64,000 bases of DNA. It comes from Pontibacter anaerobius (lineage in GTDB: Bacteria; Bacteroidota; Bacteroidia; Cytophagales; Hymenobacteraceae). The stretch covers positions 310,001 to 374,000 of the forward strand of contig NZ_JAPFQO010000002.1 in assembly GCF_026241195.1 (NCBI RefSeq), given 5' to 3'. Positions 9,589 to 18,995 of the stretch are shown here, piece after piece (the stretch's first letter is position 1; every line of letters begins with the position of its first letter). The notes beneath the pieces were generated by a model, which searched no databases, had not been told where the DNA came from, and saw only the letters and a program-made list of their open reading frames with translations. Both the position numbers and the translations under genes were made by a program.

Positions 9589-10251
9589 TTATTCCTGAGT
9601 AAGTGCAAAGGTTAAAATATTAGCCCCCATACGCAATGCCTGTTGCCGTATAGGCTCCGGGTCGTTATAAATCTCCTGGTCTTCCCAGCCATTACCAAGG
9701 TCTGTTTCATAAGTATAAAAGCACACCAATTTTCCCTCGTGCATAATACCAAAGCCCTGAGGTGGCTTGTTATCGTGTTCATGCACTTTGGGTAAGCCTC
9801 TCGGGAAGTTATACTTTTGGCGGTAAATCGGATGGTCATACGGCAGTTCCACGAACTCATACTCCGGGAAAACCTTCTTCATTTCCTTCCTGATATACTG
9901 GTCCAGCCCATAATTGTCGTCAATATGCAGAAAGCCGCCATTTAACAGGTAACTGCGTAGGTTTTGTGCCTCAGTATCCGAAAAAACAACGTTACCGTGG
10001 CCAGTCATATGCACAAAGGGGTACGTAAATAGTTCCGGACTTCCAACCTCAACTACCTCCTCTTCAGAAGCGATGTTCATGTTCAGGTTTTGATTACAGA
10101 AACGGATCAGATTTGGCAGAGAGGTTTTATTTGCATACCAATCGCCGCCGCCGTTATACTTTAACTTTGCTATCTTAAAGCTGTGTGTCTGAGCTACTGA
10201 TGTGGTTAAAGCAAAGAGCAACAGGCATACGAAAAGGAGTAGTCGGTTCAT
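9589..10251 (-). CDS. DUF4159 domain-containing exported protein
   Basis: A 220-residue protein with a signal peptide (residues 1-20, ending SVAQ). The mature part shows the DUF4159 features: KLKYNGGGDWYANKTSLPNL, the segment YPFVHMTGHGNV, then GGFLHIDDNYG, as in a glutamine-amidotransferase-like (class I) fold. The family's role is not established; in gliding or aerotolerance gene clusters it is thought to act at the envelope. Here it follows rsmE by 21 bp on the same strand, so it is likely co-transcribed. An exported location is clear from the signal peptide. Confidence 0.88.
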   Translation of the reverse strand: MNRLLLFVCLLLFALTTSVAQTHSFKIAKLKYNGGGDWYANKTSLPNLIRFCNQNLNMNIASEEEVVEVGSPELFTYPFVHMTGHGNVVFSDTEAQNLRSYLLNGGFLHIDDNYGLDQYIRKEMKKVFPEYEFVELPYDHPIYRQKYNFPRGLPKVHEHDNKPPQGFGIMHEGKLVCFYTYETDLGNGWEDQEIYNDPEPIRQQALRMGANILTFALTQE

Positions 10252-10272
10252 AGGTTGAGGTTGCTGGTATCA

Positions 10273-10989
10273 TTACAAGGGAGCAAAAACGTCGTGCAGT
10301 ACATTTAATGTATGGCAGGCCACCAAAGCTGCTGTTTCGGTGCGTAACCTGCTTTGGCCCAATGTTACAGGTTTGATCCCTGCCTTATAGGCTGCAGTAA
10401 TCTCATTAGCAGAAAAATCTCCTTCCGGCCCAATCATGATGCAGTGCGGCTCCCCATACTTGTAGTAGCCCTTTATGCTTTTGGTTGCATCATCTTCTAA
10501 ATGAGCAATAAATGTACATTCAGGCACGGCCTTCTGAACGAAACGGTGAAAGGGTGTCATATCGTTCAGGAGGGGGAGGTATCCTTTTTTGGATTGCTTC
10601 ATGGCACTTACCGCTACTTTCTCCAGCCTGTCCATTCTTAAGTTACGGCGCTCGGAGTGCTCGCACAACAAAAACGTAATCTCGCTTATTCCAATCTCCA
10701 CGGCTTTCTCTACAAACCACTCCATGCGGTCCATGTTTTTTGTGGGGGCTACAGCAATGTGTGCTATATAAGGTATTTTACCATACTCTATTTGCTTATC
10801 AATGAGCTGCAGCTGACACCGTTTTTGGTGTGCATCCTGAATAATGGCTGTGTACATGCCACCAATACCATCGACAAGGTACACTGTGTCGCCATGGCTC
10901 AGGCGGAGCACGCGCGTGCAGTGTTTGGATTCTTCCTCACTTAAAGTATAAAACTCACCGGTAATATCTGGGGTATAGAAAAGATGCAC
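10273..10989 (-). CDS. rsmE: 16S rRNA (uracil-1498-N3)-methyltransferase
   Basis: A SPOUT-class methyltransferase of about 238 residues that methylates U1498 of 16S rRNA. The N-terminal PUA-like part (HLFYTPDI, then EESKHCTRVLRL) is followed by the SAM-binding trefoil knot with IGPEGDFSANEI and the C-terminal LGQSRLRTETAA motif. I chose the GTG at 10989, because homologues begin at this HLFYTP segment; the frame continues open upstream to an ATG at 11118, but that would run through the pckA terminator. DUF4159 follows in the same direction. Confidence 0.93.
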   Translation of the reverse strand: MHLFYTPDITGEFYTLSEEESKHCTRVLRLSHGDTVYLVDGIGGMYTAIIQDAHQKRCQLQLIDKQIEYGKIPYIAHIAVAPTKNMDRMEWFVEKAVEIGISEITFLLCEHSERRNLRMDRLEKVAVSAMKQSKKGYLPLLNDMTPFHRFVQKAVPECTFIAHLEDDATKSIKGYYKYGEPHCIMIGPEGDFSANEITAAYKAGIKPVTLGQSRLRTETAALVACHTLNVLHDVFAPL

Positions 10990-11080
10990 TGATGCTGCTA
11001 TTTTGAAATTAAATTTAAAATCTGGCTTAGCTGAAATAGTATACGAATGTATAAAATTTATGCTGAACCCGCACAGGGAA

Positions 11081-11115
11081 TTAAAAAGCCTCTCCACATG
11101 ACGCAGAGAGGCTTT
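11081..11115 (-). terminator. Intrinsic terminator of pckA
   Basis: On the minus strand, AAAGCCTCTC (10 bp) and its complement (plus-strand 11085-11094 and 11106-11115) enclose an 11-nt loop and run into a T tract. It lies just after the pckA stop. Confidence 0.85.
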
Positions 11116-11135
11116 CAAATCTTGTACTTAATTGC

Positions 11136-12752
11136 TTAATCGATGGTAACCTCTACCTGCGGTGCTCCAGCCAGAATCTCATCGTTTGCATAGGCTGCAT
11201 ATTTCTGGAAGTTCTTTACAAACTTAGAGGCAAGGTCTGTTGCCTTGGCATCGTATTCGTCTTTGTTAGCCCAGGTGTTTTTAGGGTTCAGGATCTCCTC
11301 CGGCACGTTAGGGCAAGACTGCGGCATTTCTACGCCGAAAACAGGGTGCTTGGTATACGCTACCTGGTTTAACTCACCGTTCAGCGCAGCCGTGATCATA
11401 GCGCGTGTGTACGGCAGTTTCATACGGTGTCCAACACCATAAGGGCCGCCAGTCCAGCCGGTGTTCACCAGCCACACGTTTACGTTGTTTTCCTCCATTT
11501 TCTTACCCAGCATTTCGGCATACTTGGTTGGGTGCAATGGCAGGAAAGCGGCGCCAAAGCAGGCAGAGAAGGTAGTCTGTGGCTCTGTAACACCAACTTC
11601 CGTTCCTGCTACCTTTGCGGTGTAGCCAGAAATAAAGTGGTACATAGCCTGGCTTGGGTTTAATTTGGAGATCGGAGGTAACACACCGAACGCATCAGCT
11701 GTCAGGAAGAAAATGTTCTTCGGTATATCCGCTCTGGATGGCTCTACAGCGTTGTCGATATAGTTGATAGGGTAGGCTGTACGGGTATTTTCTGTAACGG
11801 AGTTGTTTGTATAGTCTACTGTACGGGTGCCAGGGAAGAAGCGGGTATTCTCTACAATGGAGCCGAACTTGATCGCGTCCCAGATCTGTAGCTCTTTTTC
11901 ACGAGTCAGGTCGATTACCTTGGCGTAGCATCCTCCTTCAAAGTTAAACACGCTGTCTTCTGTCCAGCCATGCTCATCGTCGCCAATAAGACCACGGTGC
12001 GGATCAGCAGAAAGAGTGGTTTTACCTGTGCCTGACAGACCGAAGAAAATAGCAGTGTCACCATCTGCACCAACATTGGCAGAGCAGTGCATAGACAGTG
12101 TATTCTTGTGGTGGGGCAGGATGTAGTTAAGCACGCCGAAAATGCCCTTCTTCATTTCACCGGCATAGCCTGTTCCACCAATAAGTATCATATTCTTGGT
12201 GAAGTTGATGATAGCGAAATTGCTCTGGCGTGTTCCGTCTACGGCAGGGTCGGCCTCAAACTCAGGGGCACAGATAATCGTGAACTCAGGGGTGTGATCT
12301 TTAAGCTCTTCTTTTGTTAAACGCAGGAACATGTTGTTGCAGAAGAGATTCTGCCACGCCTGGGTGTTTACAATGCGCAGGTTTAAGCGGTACTCAGGGT
12401 GTGCACCTGCATAAGCATCGCGCACATAAAGTTTTTTGTCCTTCAGGTAGTCTACCATCTTAGCATGCAGCTGGTCAAACTTCTCAGGGTCAAACGGAAT
12501 GTTGATGTCTCCCCACCATACAGAATCCTCTGTATTGGCATCTTTTACGATAAAGCGGTCTTTTGGCGAGCGGCCGGTAAACTTGCCGGTGTCACACATA
12601 AGGGCTCCGTTGTCTGTAAGCGCACCCTCGCCGTTTTTAATGGCTTCCTCCACCAACTCAGCAGGTGTCAGGTTCCACAGCACTTCTTGTGCCTCCCTAA
12701 TACCGATGCTCTCGAGACCTACTGCGTTAGATTTATCTCCAGATTCTTTCAT
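11136..12752 (-). CDS. pckA: Phosphoenolpyruvate carboxykinase (ATP)
   Basis: A full-length 538-residue enzyme that converts oxaloacetate and ATP to phosphoenolpyruvate, CO2 and ADP in gluconeogenesis. MHCSANVG lies at residues 221-228, the kinase P-loop GLSGTGKTT at 238-246, and the metal-binding GDDEHGW soon after; FFLTADAFGVLPP and NTGWTGGPYG are further family signatures. The ATP-type family is recognised by these motifs and length. It is transcribed alone: a terminator follows and a long AT-rich leader precedes it. A TATTTTTG promoter-like element is at 12803-12810, and a hairpin lies farther upstream. Confidence 0.98.
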   Translation of the reverse strand: MKESGDKSNAVGLESIGIREAQEVLWNLTPAELVEEAIKNGEGALTDNGALMCDTGKFTGRSPKDRFIVKDANTEDSVWWGDINIPFDPEKFDQLHAKMVDYLKDKKLYVRDAYAGAHPEYRLNLRIVNTQAWQNLFCNNMFLRLTKEELKDHTPEFTIICAPEFEADPAVDGTRQSNFAIINFTKNMILIGGTGYAGEMKKGIFGVLNYILPHHKNTLSMHCSANVGADGDTAIFFGLSGTGKTTLSADPHRGLIGDDEHGWTEDSVFNFEGGCYAKVIDLTREKELQIWDAIKFGSIVENTRFFPGTRTVDYTNNSVTENTRTAYPINYIDNAVEPSRADIPKNIFFLTADAFGVLPPISKLNPSQAMYHFISGYTAKVAGTEVGVTEPQTTFSACFGAAFLPLHPTKYAEMLGKKMEENNVNVWLVNTGWTGGPYGVGHRMKLPYTRAMITAALNGELNQVAYTKHPVFGVEMPQSCPNVPEEILNPKNTWANKDEYDAKATDLASKFVKNFQKYAAYANDEILAGAPQVEVTID

Positions 12753-12802
12753 TGAAATTTTTTGGGTTTGATTGAAATGTTAGGTTTTACGCAACTATGA
12801 TA

Positions 12803-12810
12803 CAAAAATA
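12803..12810 (-). promoter_or_regulatory. Candidate -7 promoter element for pckA
   Basis: On the minus strand this reads TATTTTTG, matching the Bacteroidota -7 consensus TAnnTTTG, 50 bp before the pckA start. I found no TTG at the expected -33 distance, so this is only a candidate. Confidence 0.35.
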
Positions 12811-12861
12811 GAAAAATTTATATATTCTTATAGGAGCTTATTTATTTTTAAAAAAATACCA

Positions 12862-12893
12862 CCTGCTCTTAAGGGTGAGGCCTTAGGAGCAGG
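12862..12893 (-). promoter_or_regulatory. Hairpin in the pckA upstream region
   Basis: CCTGCTCTTAAGG (12862-12874) and CCTTAGGAGCAGG (12881-12893) form a 13-bp stem with one G-U pair and a 6-nt loop. On the minus strand it is followed within about seven bases by a T-rich run, so it looks like a terminator or attenuator lying upstream of pckA, although no gene ends there. Confidence 0.45.
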
Positions 12894-13370
12894 CGTGTCA
12901 GAATCTAAAATACACTGGTATCTAAGAATAAAAAACATTGTTACTGTGTGTTGGCAGCTGCAATTTTAACATGAAGCATACTCACCTTCTCACCAAATCA
13001 GGCTTCACCAAGAGCAGCAGCTTTTACGGCTTATTACGCGTTAACAGGCCCTGAGTTTAAGGCTACATCAGAAAATAAATCTCTTCTATTTAATATACTA
13101 ATACCTATATTTAATCGCTACAACATGATGTTTTAGTATAGTATACTCCTATTTAGTCGTGCTTGTTTGTGCTTTTTGGTTGATTATGAGCATAGAGCGA
13201 GATGCAATTTTAATTTTTACTGTTTTACCAATAAGATCACGTGTTTGTCTCTAACTGGAAAACCTTTTGGCAGAATAACACAGGAAGGGGGCAAATTTGT
13301 ATTACTCATTATAGAGTCGTATTTTTATTTTTATAATGCGCAAAACTGTTTAAATACATACAACCAATTT

Positions 13371-14816
13371 ATGTCAACATCTCAGAATATCTCTGGTGGG
13401 AGAGCTCCTGGTTTCATGGATAACCAAGGCACTCTTTTTGGTCATCCTAAAGGATTGATGGTACTGTTTTTTACCGAAATGTGGGAACGCTTCAGCTATT
13501 ATGGCATGCGTGGCATTTTGGTGCTGTTTCTCGTTTCTACCACCCATGGGGGATATGGCTGGACTAATGAAGAAGCTCTGGAGCTTTATGGTACGTACAC
13601 AATGTTCGTTTACCTGATGTCTATCCCAGGTGGTATACTTGCCGACAGATACCTGGGGCAGAAAAAGGCTGTTATAATAGGTGGCTTTACCTTGGTGGCT
13701 GGTCACTTTTTAATGGCGTACCCGCCGGAGTGGGCGTTTTATACGGCTCTGGTTCTGATTGTTTTAGGTACCGGACTGCTGAAGCCTAATATCTCAACCA
13801 TGGTTGGTGGCCTGTACAGAGAAGGTGACGGCCGTCGCGACTCTGGTTTCACTATCTTCTATATGGGTATTAATCTTGGGGCGCTGCTAGCCTCTCTAAT
13901 TGTTGGTTATGTTGGCGAGGTTTACGGCTGGCACTATGGATTCAGCCTTGCCGGTTTCGGTATGGTGCTTGGGCAGGTAGTGTTTATCTGGGGGCGTAAA
14001 TACCTGCATGGCATAGGTAACTTAACTAAGGAGGAGAAGAATGAGGATAAGATCTTTACCAAAGATCAGCCAAAACCTGCTCATTCGGGCTTCCTGGGTT
14101 TCAACAGAAATGAGTGGGACCGTATCATTGTAATCCTGATTTCATTCATTATAGTACTGGTGTTCTGGGCCTCTTTTGAGCAGGCTGGTGGTCTGATGAA
14201 CTTGTATGCCCTACAGTATACCGACCGTTTTGTGTTTGGATGGGAAGTGCCTACGGCCTGGCTTCAGGGACTGAACGCTTTCTTTATCTTAAGCTTGGGT
14301 GGCATTGTAGCCTCTATTTGGATTGCTCTGGCTAAAAAGGGTAAAAACCCACCGTCCATCTTCAAAATGGGCCTAGGTACTTCCATTCTGGGTATTGGTT
14401 TTATTTTCATGGTGTTTGCCTCTTTGCAGCGCAACTCTTCTGCTGACGGGCTTTCGTCGCTTCACTGGCTGGTTTTTGCCTACCTGTTCCACACCATCGG
14501 TGAGTTAGCCCTGTCGCCTGTATCGCTTTCTTTCATCACGAAGGTAGCGCCAAAGCGTATCGTGGCTTCTATGATGGGTCTATACTTTGCGGTTACCGGT
14601 TTAGGTAACAAGCTGGCCTCACTTATCGGTATTTGGGCACAGCGTTTGGGCGAGCTGGAGATCTTCATGTACATCGCCGGTTTTACAATTGTGCTTGGCC
14701 TTATCTTGATGATTCTGACGAAGCGTATCAATAAATTGACGCATGGCATGGAAGATAAAAAGATAGACGAGGAGCAGGCGCAGACAGGCCAACTGTTAGA
14801 GGCAGAGATGAGCTAA
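13371..14816 (+). CDS. POT-family peptide MFS transporter
   Basis: A 481-residue inner-membrane transporter of the proton-dependent oligopeptide (PTR2/POT, DtpA-like) family. The conserved ExxERFxYY motif in helix 1 is seen as EMWERFSYYGMR, and the second PTR2 signature as FYMGINLGALLASLIVGYVGE; 12-14 hydrophobic helices follow, with a charged C-terminal tail. It imports di- and tripeptides using the proton gradient. I chose the ATG at 13371, which directly precedes the conserved N-terminal segment; the frame is open back to 13167, but that extension has no family features. A strong terminator follows, so it is monocistronic. Confidence 0.95.
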   Translation: MSTSQNISGGRAPGFMDNQGTLFGHPKGLMVLFFTEMWERFSYYGMRGILVLFLVSTTHGGYGWTNEEALELYGTYTMFVYLMSIPGGILADRYLGQKKAVIIGGFTLVAGHFLMAYPPEWAFYTALVLIVLGTGLLKPNISTMVGGLYREGDGRRDSGFTIFYMGINLGALLASLIVGYVGEVYGWHYGFSLAGFGMVLGQVVFIWGRKYLHGIGNLTKEEKNEDKIFTKDQPKPAHSGFLGFNRNEWDRIIVILISFIIVLVFWASFEQAGGLMNLYALQYTDRFVFGWEVPTAWLQGLNAFFILSLGGIVASIWIALAKKGKNPPSIFKMGLGTSILGIGFIFMVFASLQRNSSADGLSSLHWLVFAYLFHTIGELALSPVSLSFITKVAPKRIVASMMGLYFAVTGLGNKLASLIGIWAQRLGELEIFMYIAGFTIVLGLILMILTKRINKLTHGMEDKKIDEEQAQTGQLLEAEMS

Positions 14817-14846
14817 GATCCTGCTATTAGTATAAAATTTTAATTT

Positions 14847-14880
14847 AGCCCCTGATGATGCTTCATCAGGGGCTTTTTTT
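14847..14880 (+). terminator. Intrinsic terminator of the peptide transporter gene
   Basis: A perfect 12-bp stem (14847-14858 with 14863-14874) and a 4-nt loop are followed by seven T residues. A textbook rho-independent terminator. Confidence 0.92.
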
Positions 14881-14893
14881 ATGAAGTATTTTA

Positions 14894-14901
14894 TACATTT
14901 G
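14894..14901 (+). promoter_or_regulatory. Candidate -7 element for the lipoprotein pair
   Basis: TACATTTG matches TAnnTTTG and lies between the transporter terminator and the first lipoprotein gene, 77 bp before its ATG. No -33 TTG is seen at normal spacing. Confidence 0.35.
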
Positions 14902-14978
14902 TGGCTGCATTACCCTTTAAGAACTGATTTAATGTCTTTTACCGGGTAATCTATTTTTAGCCAATATTACTTTTAGCT

Positions 14979-15581
14979 ATGTTTATCATTGTTCGGGTGC
15001 GGCATTTGTTGTTGCCCCTGGTGCTGAGCTTTGTTGCCTCAGCATGCAAAACTGTAACCGAAGTTACCCCAAAAGTGAAGGAGGAGCCAGCCATACTTTA
15101 TACGATAAAGAAAGGGGACCATTACTCTGACAAGAACAACGTCCGAAAAATTACTACCAGCCGCATCAGCTTTGAGGTTACCTTCGACAGTACCGCTGTC
15201 TATACTTCTATGAAGGCGATTAACCAGGCAGATATAAACAAGCTTTACGGGTTGTCTGACTGCAACACGAGCCACCATACCAACAGTGCCCGCTACGGCT
15301 GGAGATGGTATAACAACCGGCTGGAGTTGCTGGCTTACACTTACCTGAACAAGAAGCGCGACTACAAGGTGCTGGGCCCTGTGCCTATTGGGCAAGCTAT
15401 ACCTTTAGCGTTGCGTATGGAGGAGGGCAAGTATATATTTGAGCTGCATGGGCAGGAAGTGAGTATGCCGCGTGCCTGCAACGGTGCGGCAGAGGGTTAC
15501 CAGCTTTACCCATACTTTGGTGGAGACGAAGTGGCTCCTCATGATATTCGCATTTCTATAAAAGATACGTATAATAAATAA
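14979..15581 (+). CDS. Putative lipoprotein, first of a tandem paralogous pair
   Basis: A 200-residue exported protein of a family I do not recognise. Residues 1-22 form a lipoprotein-type signal peptide with a lipobox-like ASAC ending at Cys23. The mature part is closely related to that of the next gene: shared blocks include NQADINKLYG, a DC pair, NSARYGWRWYNN, a late Pro-Arg-x-Cys, and YPYFGGDEVAPHDI near the C-terminus. Two conserved cysteines in the mature part could form a disulfide. The many beta-strand-like segments suggest a sugar-binding or lyase-like sandwich, but this is a guess. The second copy starts about 100 bp downstream. Confidence 0.75.
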   Translation: MFIIVRVRHLLLPLVLSFVASACKTVTEVTPKVKEEPAILYTIKKGDHYSDKNNVRKITTSRISFEVTFDSTAVYTSMKAINQADINKLYGLSDCNTSHHTNSARYGWRWYNNRLELLAYTYLNKKRDYKVLGPVPIGQAIPLALRMEEGKYIFELHGQEVSMPRACNGAAEGYQLYPYFGGDEVAPHDIRISIKDTYNK

Positions 15582-15682
15582 TTTAAATAATTATACTATA
15601 TCCAGTTCTAAACGTATCAATTATTGTGATGATGGCAGTTGAAGTTGGTTAATTGATGTTCCACTTCATTAATCTTAAATGT

Positions 15683-16306
15683 ATGCCGACCTATAAGCTT
15701 TTGTTACACAGAATCTTCCTGCTCTTTGTAGTTTTAGCCATTGTATCCTGCGAGAAAGACACTGACATAAGTGTGAAAAGTGAGGCCATAGAAGCAAAGA
15801 AAGGCCGCACCACTGACAGTTATACTACTTACGTCATCAGAAAAGGGCAGCATTCTTCCGATAACTCACCTTATAAAAGCCTTAGCACTAATAGCCTTAA
15901 GTTCGAAGCTATATTTGACCAATCTGCGGTTTACCAGACGGAGAATGCTAACAATCAGGCCGATATTAACAAGCTTTATGGTATGGCCGACTGCAGCTCA
16001 CTTCATCAGAGCAATAGTGCCCGTTTTGGCTGGAGATGGTATAATAACAAACTGGAGATACTAGGTTATGTGTACAACAACGGAACAAGGCATTATAAGC
16101 TGATTGGCGCAGTTGAGCTTAATCAGCCACAGCGTTTTGAGCTTCTACTGGATGGTAATACCTATATCTTCAGGGTTAATGGTTTATCAGAGGTTGTGTT
16201 GCCAAGGGGCTGCAGCGGGACGGGGAGAGGCTACCGGTTGTATCCATACTTTGGGGGAGATGAGGTGGCGCCGCATGATATAACAATTAAGATAAAAAAT
16301 CTATAG
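15683..16306 (+). CDS. Putative lipoprotein, second of a tandem paralogous pair
   Basis: A 207-residue lipoprotein: signal peptide with basic start (MPTYKLLLHR), hydrophobic core, and lipobox AIVSC with Cys23. I chose the ATG at 15683 over 15653 because it gives a normal-length signal peptide. The mature region matches the preceding paralogue over almost its whole length (NQADINKLYG, NSARFGWRWYNN, YPYFGGDEVAPHDI), with different N-terminal linkers. The pair probably arose by gene duplication and divergence. The protein is probably anchored to a membrane; its function is unknown. A bidirectional terminator follows. Confidence 0.75.
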   Translation: MPTYKLLLHRIFLLFVVLAIVSCEKDTDISVKSEAIEAKKGRTTDSYTTYVIRKGQHSSDNSPYKSLSTNSLKFEAIFDQSAVYQTENANNQADINKLYGMADCSSLHQSNSARFGWRWYNNKLEILGYVYNNGTRHYKLIGAVELNQPQRFELLLDGNTYIFRVNGLSEVVLPRGCSGTGRGYRLYPYFGGDEVAPHDITIKIKNL

Positions 16307-16320
16307 AAAAGTGTAAAGCA

Positions 16321-16357
16321 AAAAGCCCCGGGTTAAAGTATAATCCGGGGCTTTTTT
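16321..16357. terminator. Bidirectional terminator between lipoprotein gene and groEL
   Basis: A 12-bp stem (AAAAAGCCCCGG at 16321-16332 with CCGGGGCTTTTT at 16346-16357) with A and T tracts at its ends can stop transcripts from both the plus-strand lipoprotein gene and minus-strand groEL. The loop contains the AAGTATA motif. Confidence 0.9.
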
Positions 16358-16374
16358 TATTGGCTAAGCGGAGA

Positions 16375-18018
<1,644 letters not shown>

Positions 18019-18057
18019 TTATAAATTTTATGGATTTGGTTTTTGCTTAAGACTTGA

Positions 18058-18348
18058 TTAAAGAACTGCCAGGATGTCTGACTCGCGCATGATCAGGTAA
18101 TCGTTACCGTCAACGGAGATCTCAGTACCGGCATATTTGCCATACAACACAGTGTCGCCAACGTTTACTTGTGGCTTCATCAGGGCGCCTTGCTCCGATA
18201 CTTTGCCTTCGCCAACGGCTACCACCTCACCACGCTGAGGTTTTTCTTTAGCAGTGTCAGGAATGATGATACCAGATTTGGTTTTTTCTTCTGCTGCAGC
18301 CGGAGCTACAATTACTCTGTCTGCTAATGGTTTGATGTTGATTGACAT
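18058..18348 (-). CDS. groES: Co-chaperonin GroES
   Basis: A 96-residue co-chaperonin that caps the GroEL ring. The N-terminal [10 protein letters not shown], the mobile loop [19 protein letters not shown] and the C-terminal [21 protein letters not shown] are as in the family. It is the first gene of the groES-groEL operon, with 265 bp of gene-free DNA upstream that contains no clear CIRCE element and the secG terminator at its far end. Confidence 0.98.
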   Translation of the reverse strand: MSINIKPLADRVIVAPAAAEEKTKSGIIIPDTAKEKPQRGEVVAVGEGKVSEQGALMKPQVNVGDTVLYGKYAGTEISVDGNDYLIMRESDILAVL

Positions 18349-18560
18349 AGTTTTTGGTTATTTAGTTATGTTTTGTTGTTATAAAATCTACAATAACACC
18401 TGTGCTTTATCATTTCCTGTGCCAAGACGCAGAAGGTGCCACTTTAAGCCAATTTTTCAGTTTCTAACGCTTATAAGACTGTCAGGTTTGTCAATTTCTG
18501 CCAGCAAGAGGAACTATTTTGTAAATCTGTCATGCTATGACGCTGCAGGAGGGGAGAAAT

Positions 18561-18591
18561 AAAAAAGCCGGACCTTAATCAGGACCGGCTT
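18561..18591 (-). terminator. Intrinsic terminator of the miaB-secG gene block
   Basis: On the minus strand, AAGCCGG ... CCGGCTT (plus 18565-18571 and 18585-18591; a second short inner pairing of 3 bp) is followed by a six-base T tract. It lies just after secG. Confidence 0.85.
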
Positions 18592-18613
18592 AACCCATTG
18601 AGGGGCTTTTCCT

Positions 18614-18994
18614 TTATTGTGCAGTGTCTACCATGGCTGGTATCTCACCGGCACCTGGTATGGCTGCAGTAGTGTCAGTTGTAGCGCCAGGAAGAGCTCC
18701 GGCAGGGGCTGCAGGCAACTGCGACTGACGTGCACGTTCTTCGTTTACGCTTCTTACACTTGCCTCGCCTGTATTACCCAGCATGTGGGTACCCAAGGTA
18801 AGCAACACAAGTGCAATGGCAAATCCCCATGTCAGCTTCTCTAAAAGGTCGCCGGTGCGCTTAACGCCCATTAGCTGGCTGGTGCTACCGCCAAACTGGC
18901 TAGAGAGGCCGCCTCCCTTAGGGTTCTGAGCAAGTACAACCAATATAAGCAGCACGCAGATAAAGATAATGATACTAATAAGGGCGATATACAT
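18614..18994 (-). CDS. secG: Preprotein translocase subunit SecG
   Basis: A 126-residue SecG, a small inner-membrane partner of SecYE that supports protein export. Two hydrophobic helices (residues 3-22 and about 55-73) flank the conserved QNPKGGGLSSQFGG cytoplasmic loop. The C-terminal extension rich in Ala, Pro and Thr is usual in Bacteroidota. The start overlaps almost exactly with the stop of the TPR gene (one base between TAA and ATG), which suggests translational coupling. It is the last gene before a terminator. Confidence 0.95.
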   Translation of the reverse strand: MYIALISIIIFICVLLILVVLAQNPKGGGLSSQFGGSTSQLMGVKRTGDLLEKLTWGFAIALVLLTLGTHMLGNTGEASVRSVNEERARQSQLPAAPAGALPGATTDTTAAIPGAGEIPAMVDTAQ

Positions 18995-18995
18995 G

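Larger units (their letters stand above)
12753..13370. other. Gene-free 618-bp divergent regulatory region (pckA / peptide transporter)
   Basis: This AT-rich spacer separates the divergent pckA and peptide-transporter starts. It holds the candidate pckA -7 element, a 13-bp imperfect hairpin at 12862-12893, and AAGTATA-family motifs around 13134-13145. A 27-codon frame (12971-13054) has no similarity I recognise. I see no RNA gene. It is long enough for regulated promoters of both flanking genes. Confidence 0.6.

Noticed and set aside
12971..13054. A 27-codon plus-strand frame upstream of the peptide transporter gene
   Set aside because: It is too short to judge, with no ribosome-binding site and no similarity that I recognise.
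18349..18560. A CIRCE-type heat-shock operator before groES
   Set aside because: I looked for the inverted repeat TTAGCACTC-N9-GAGTGCTAA and found nothing similar.
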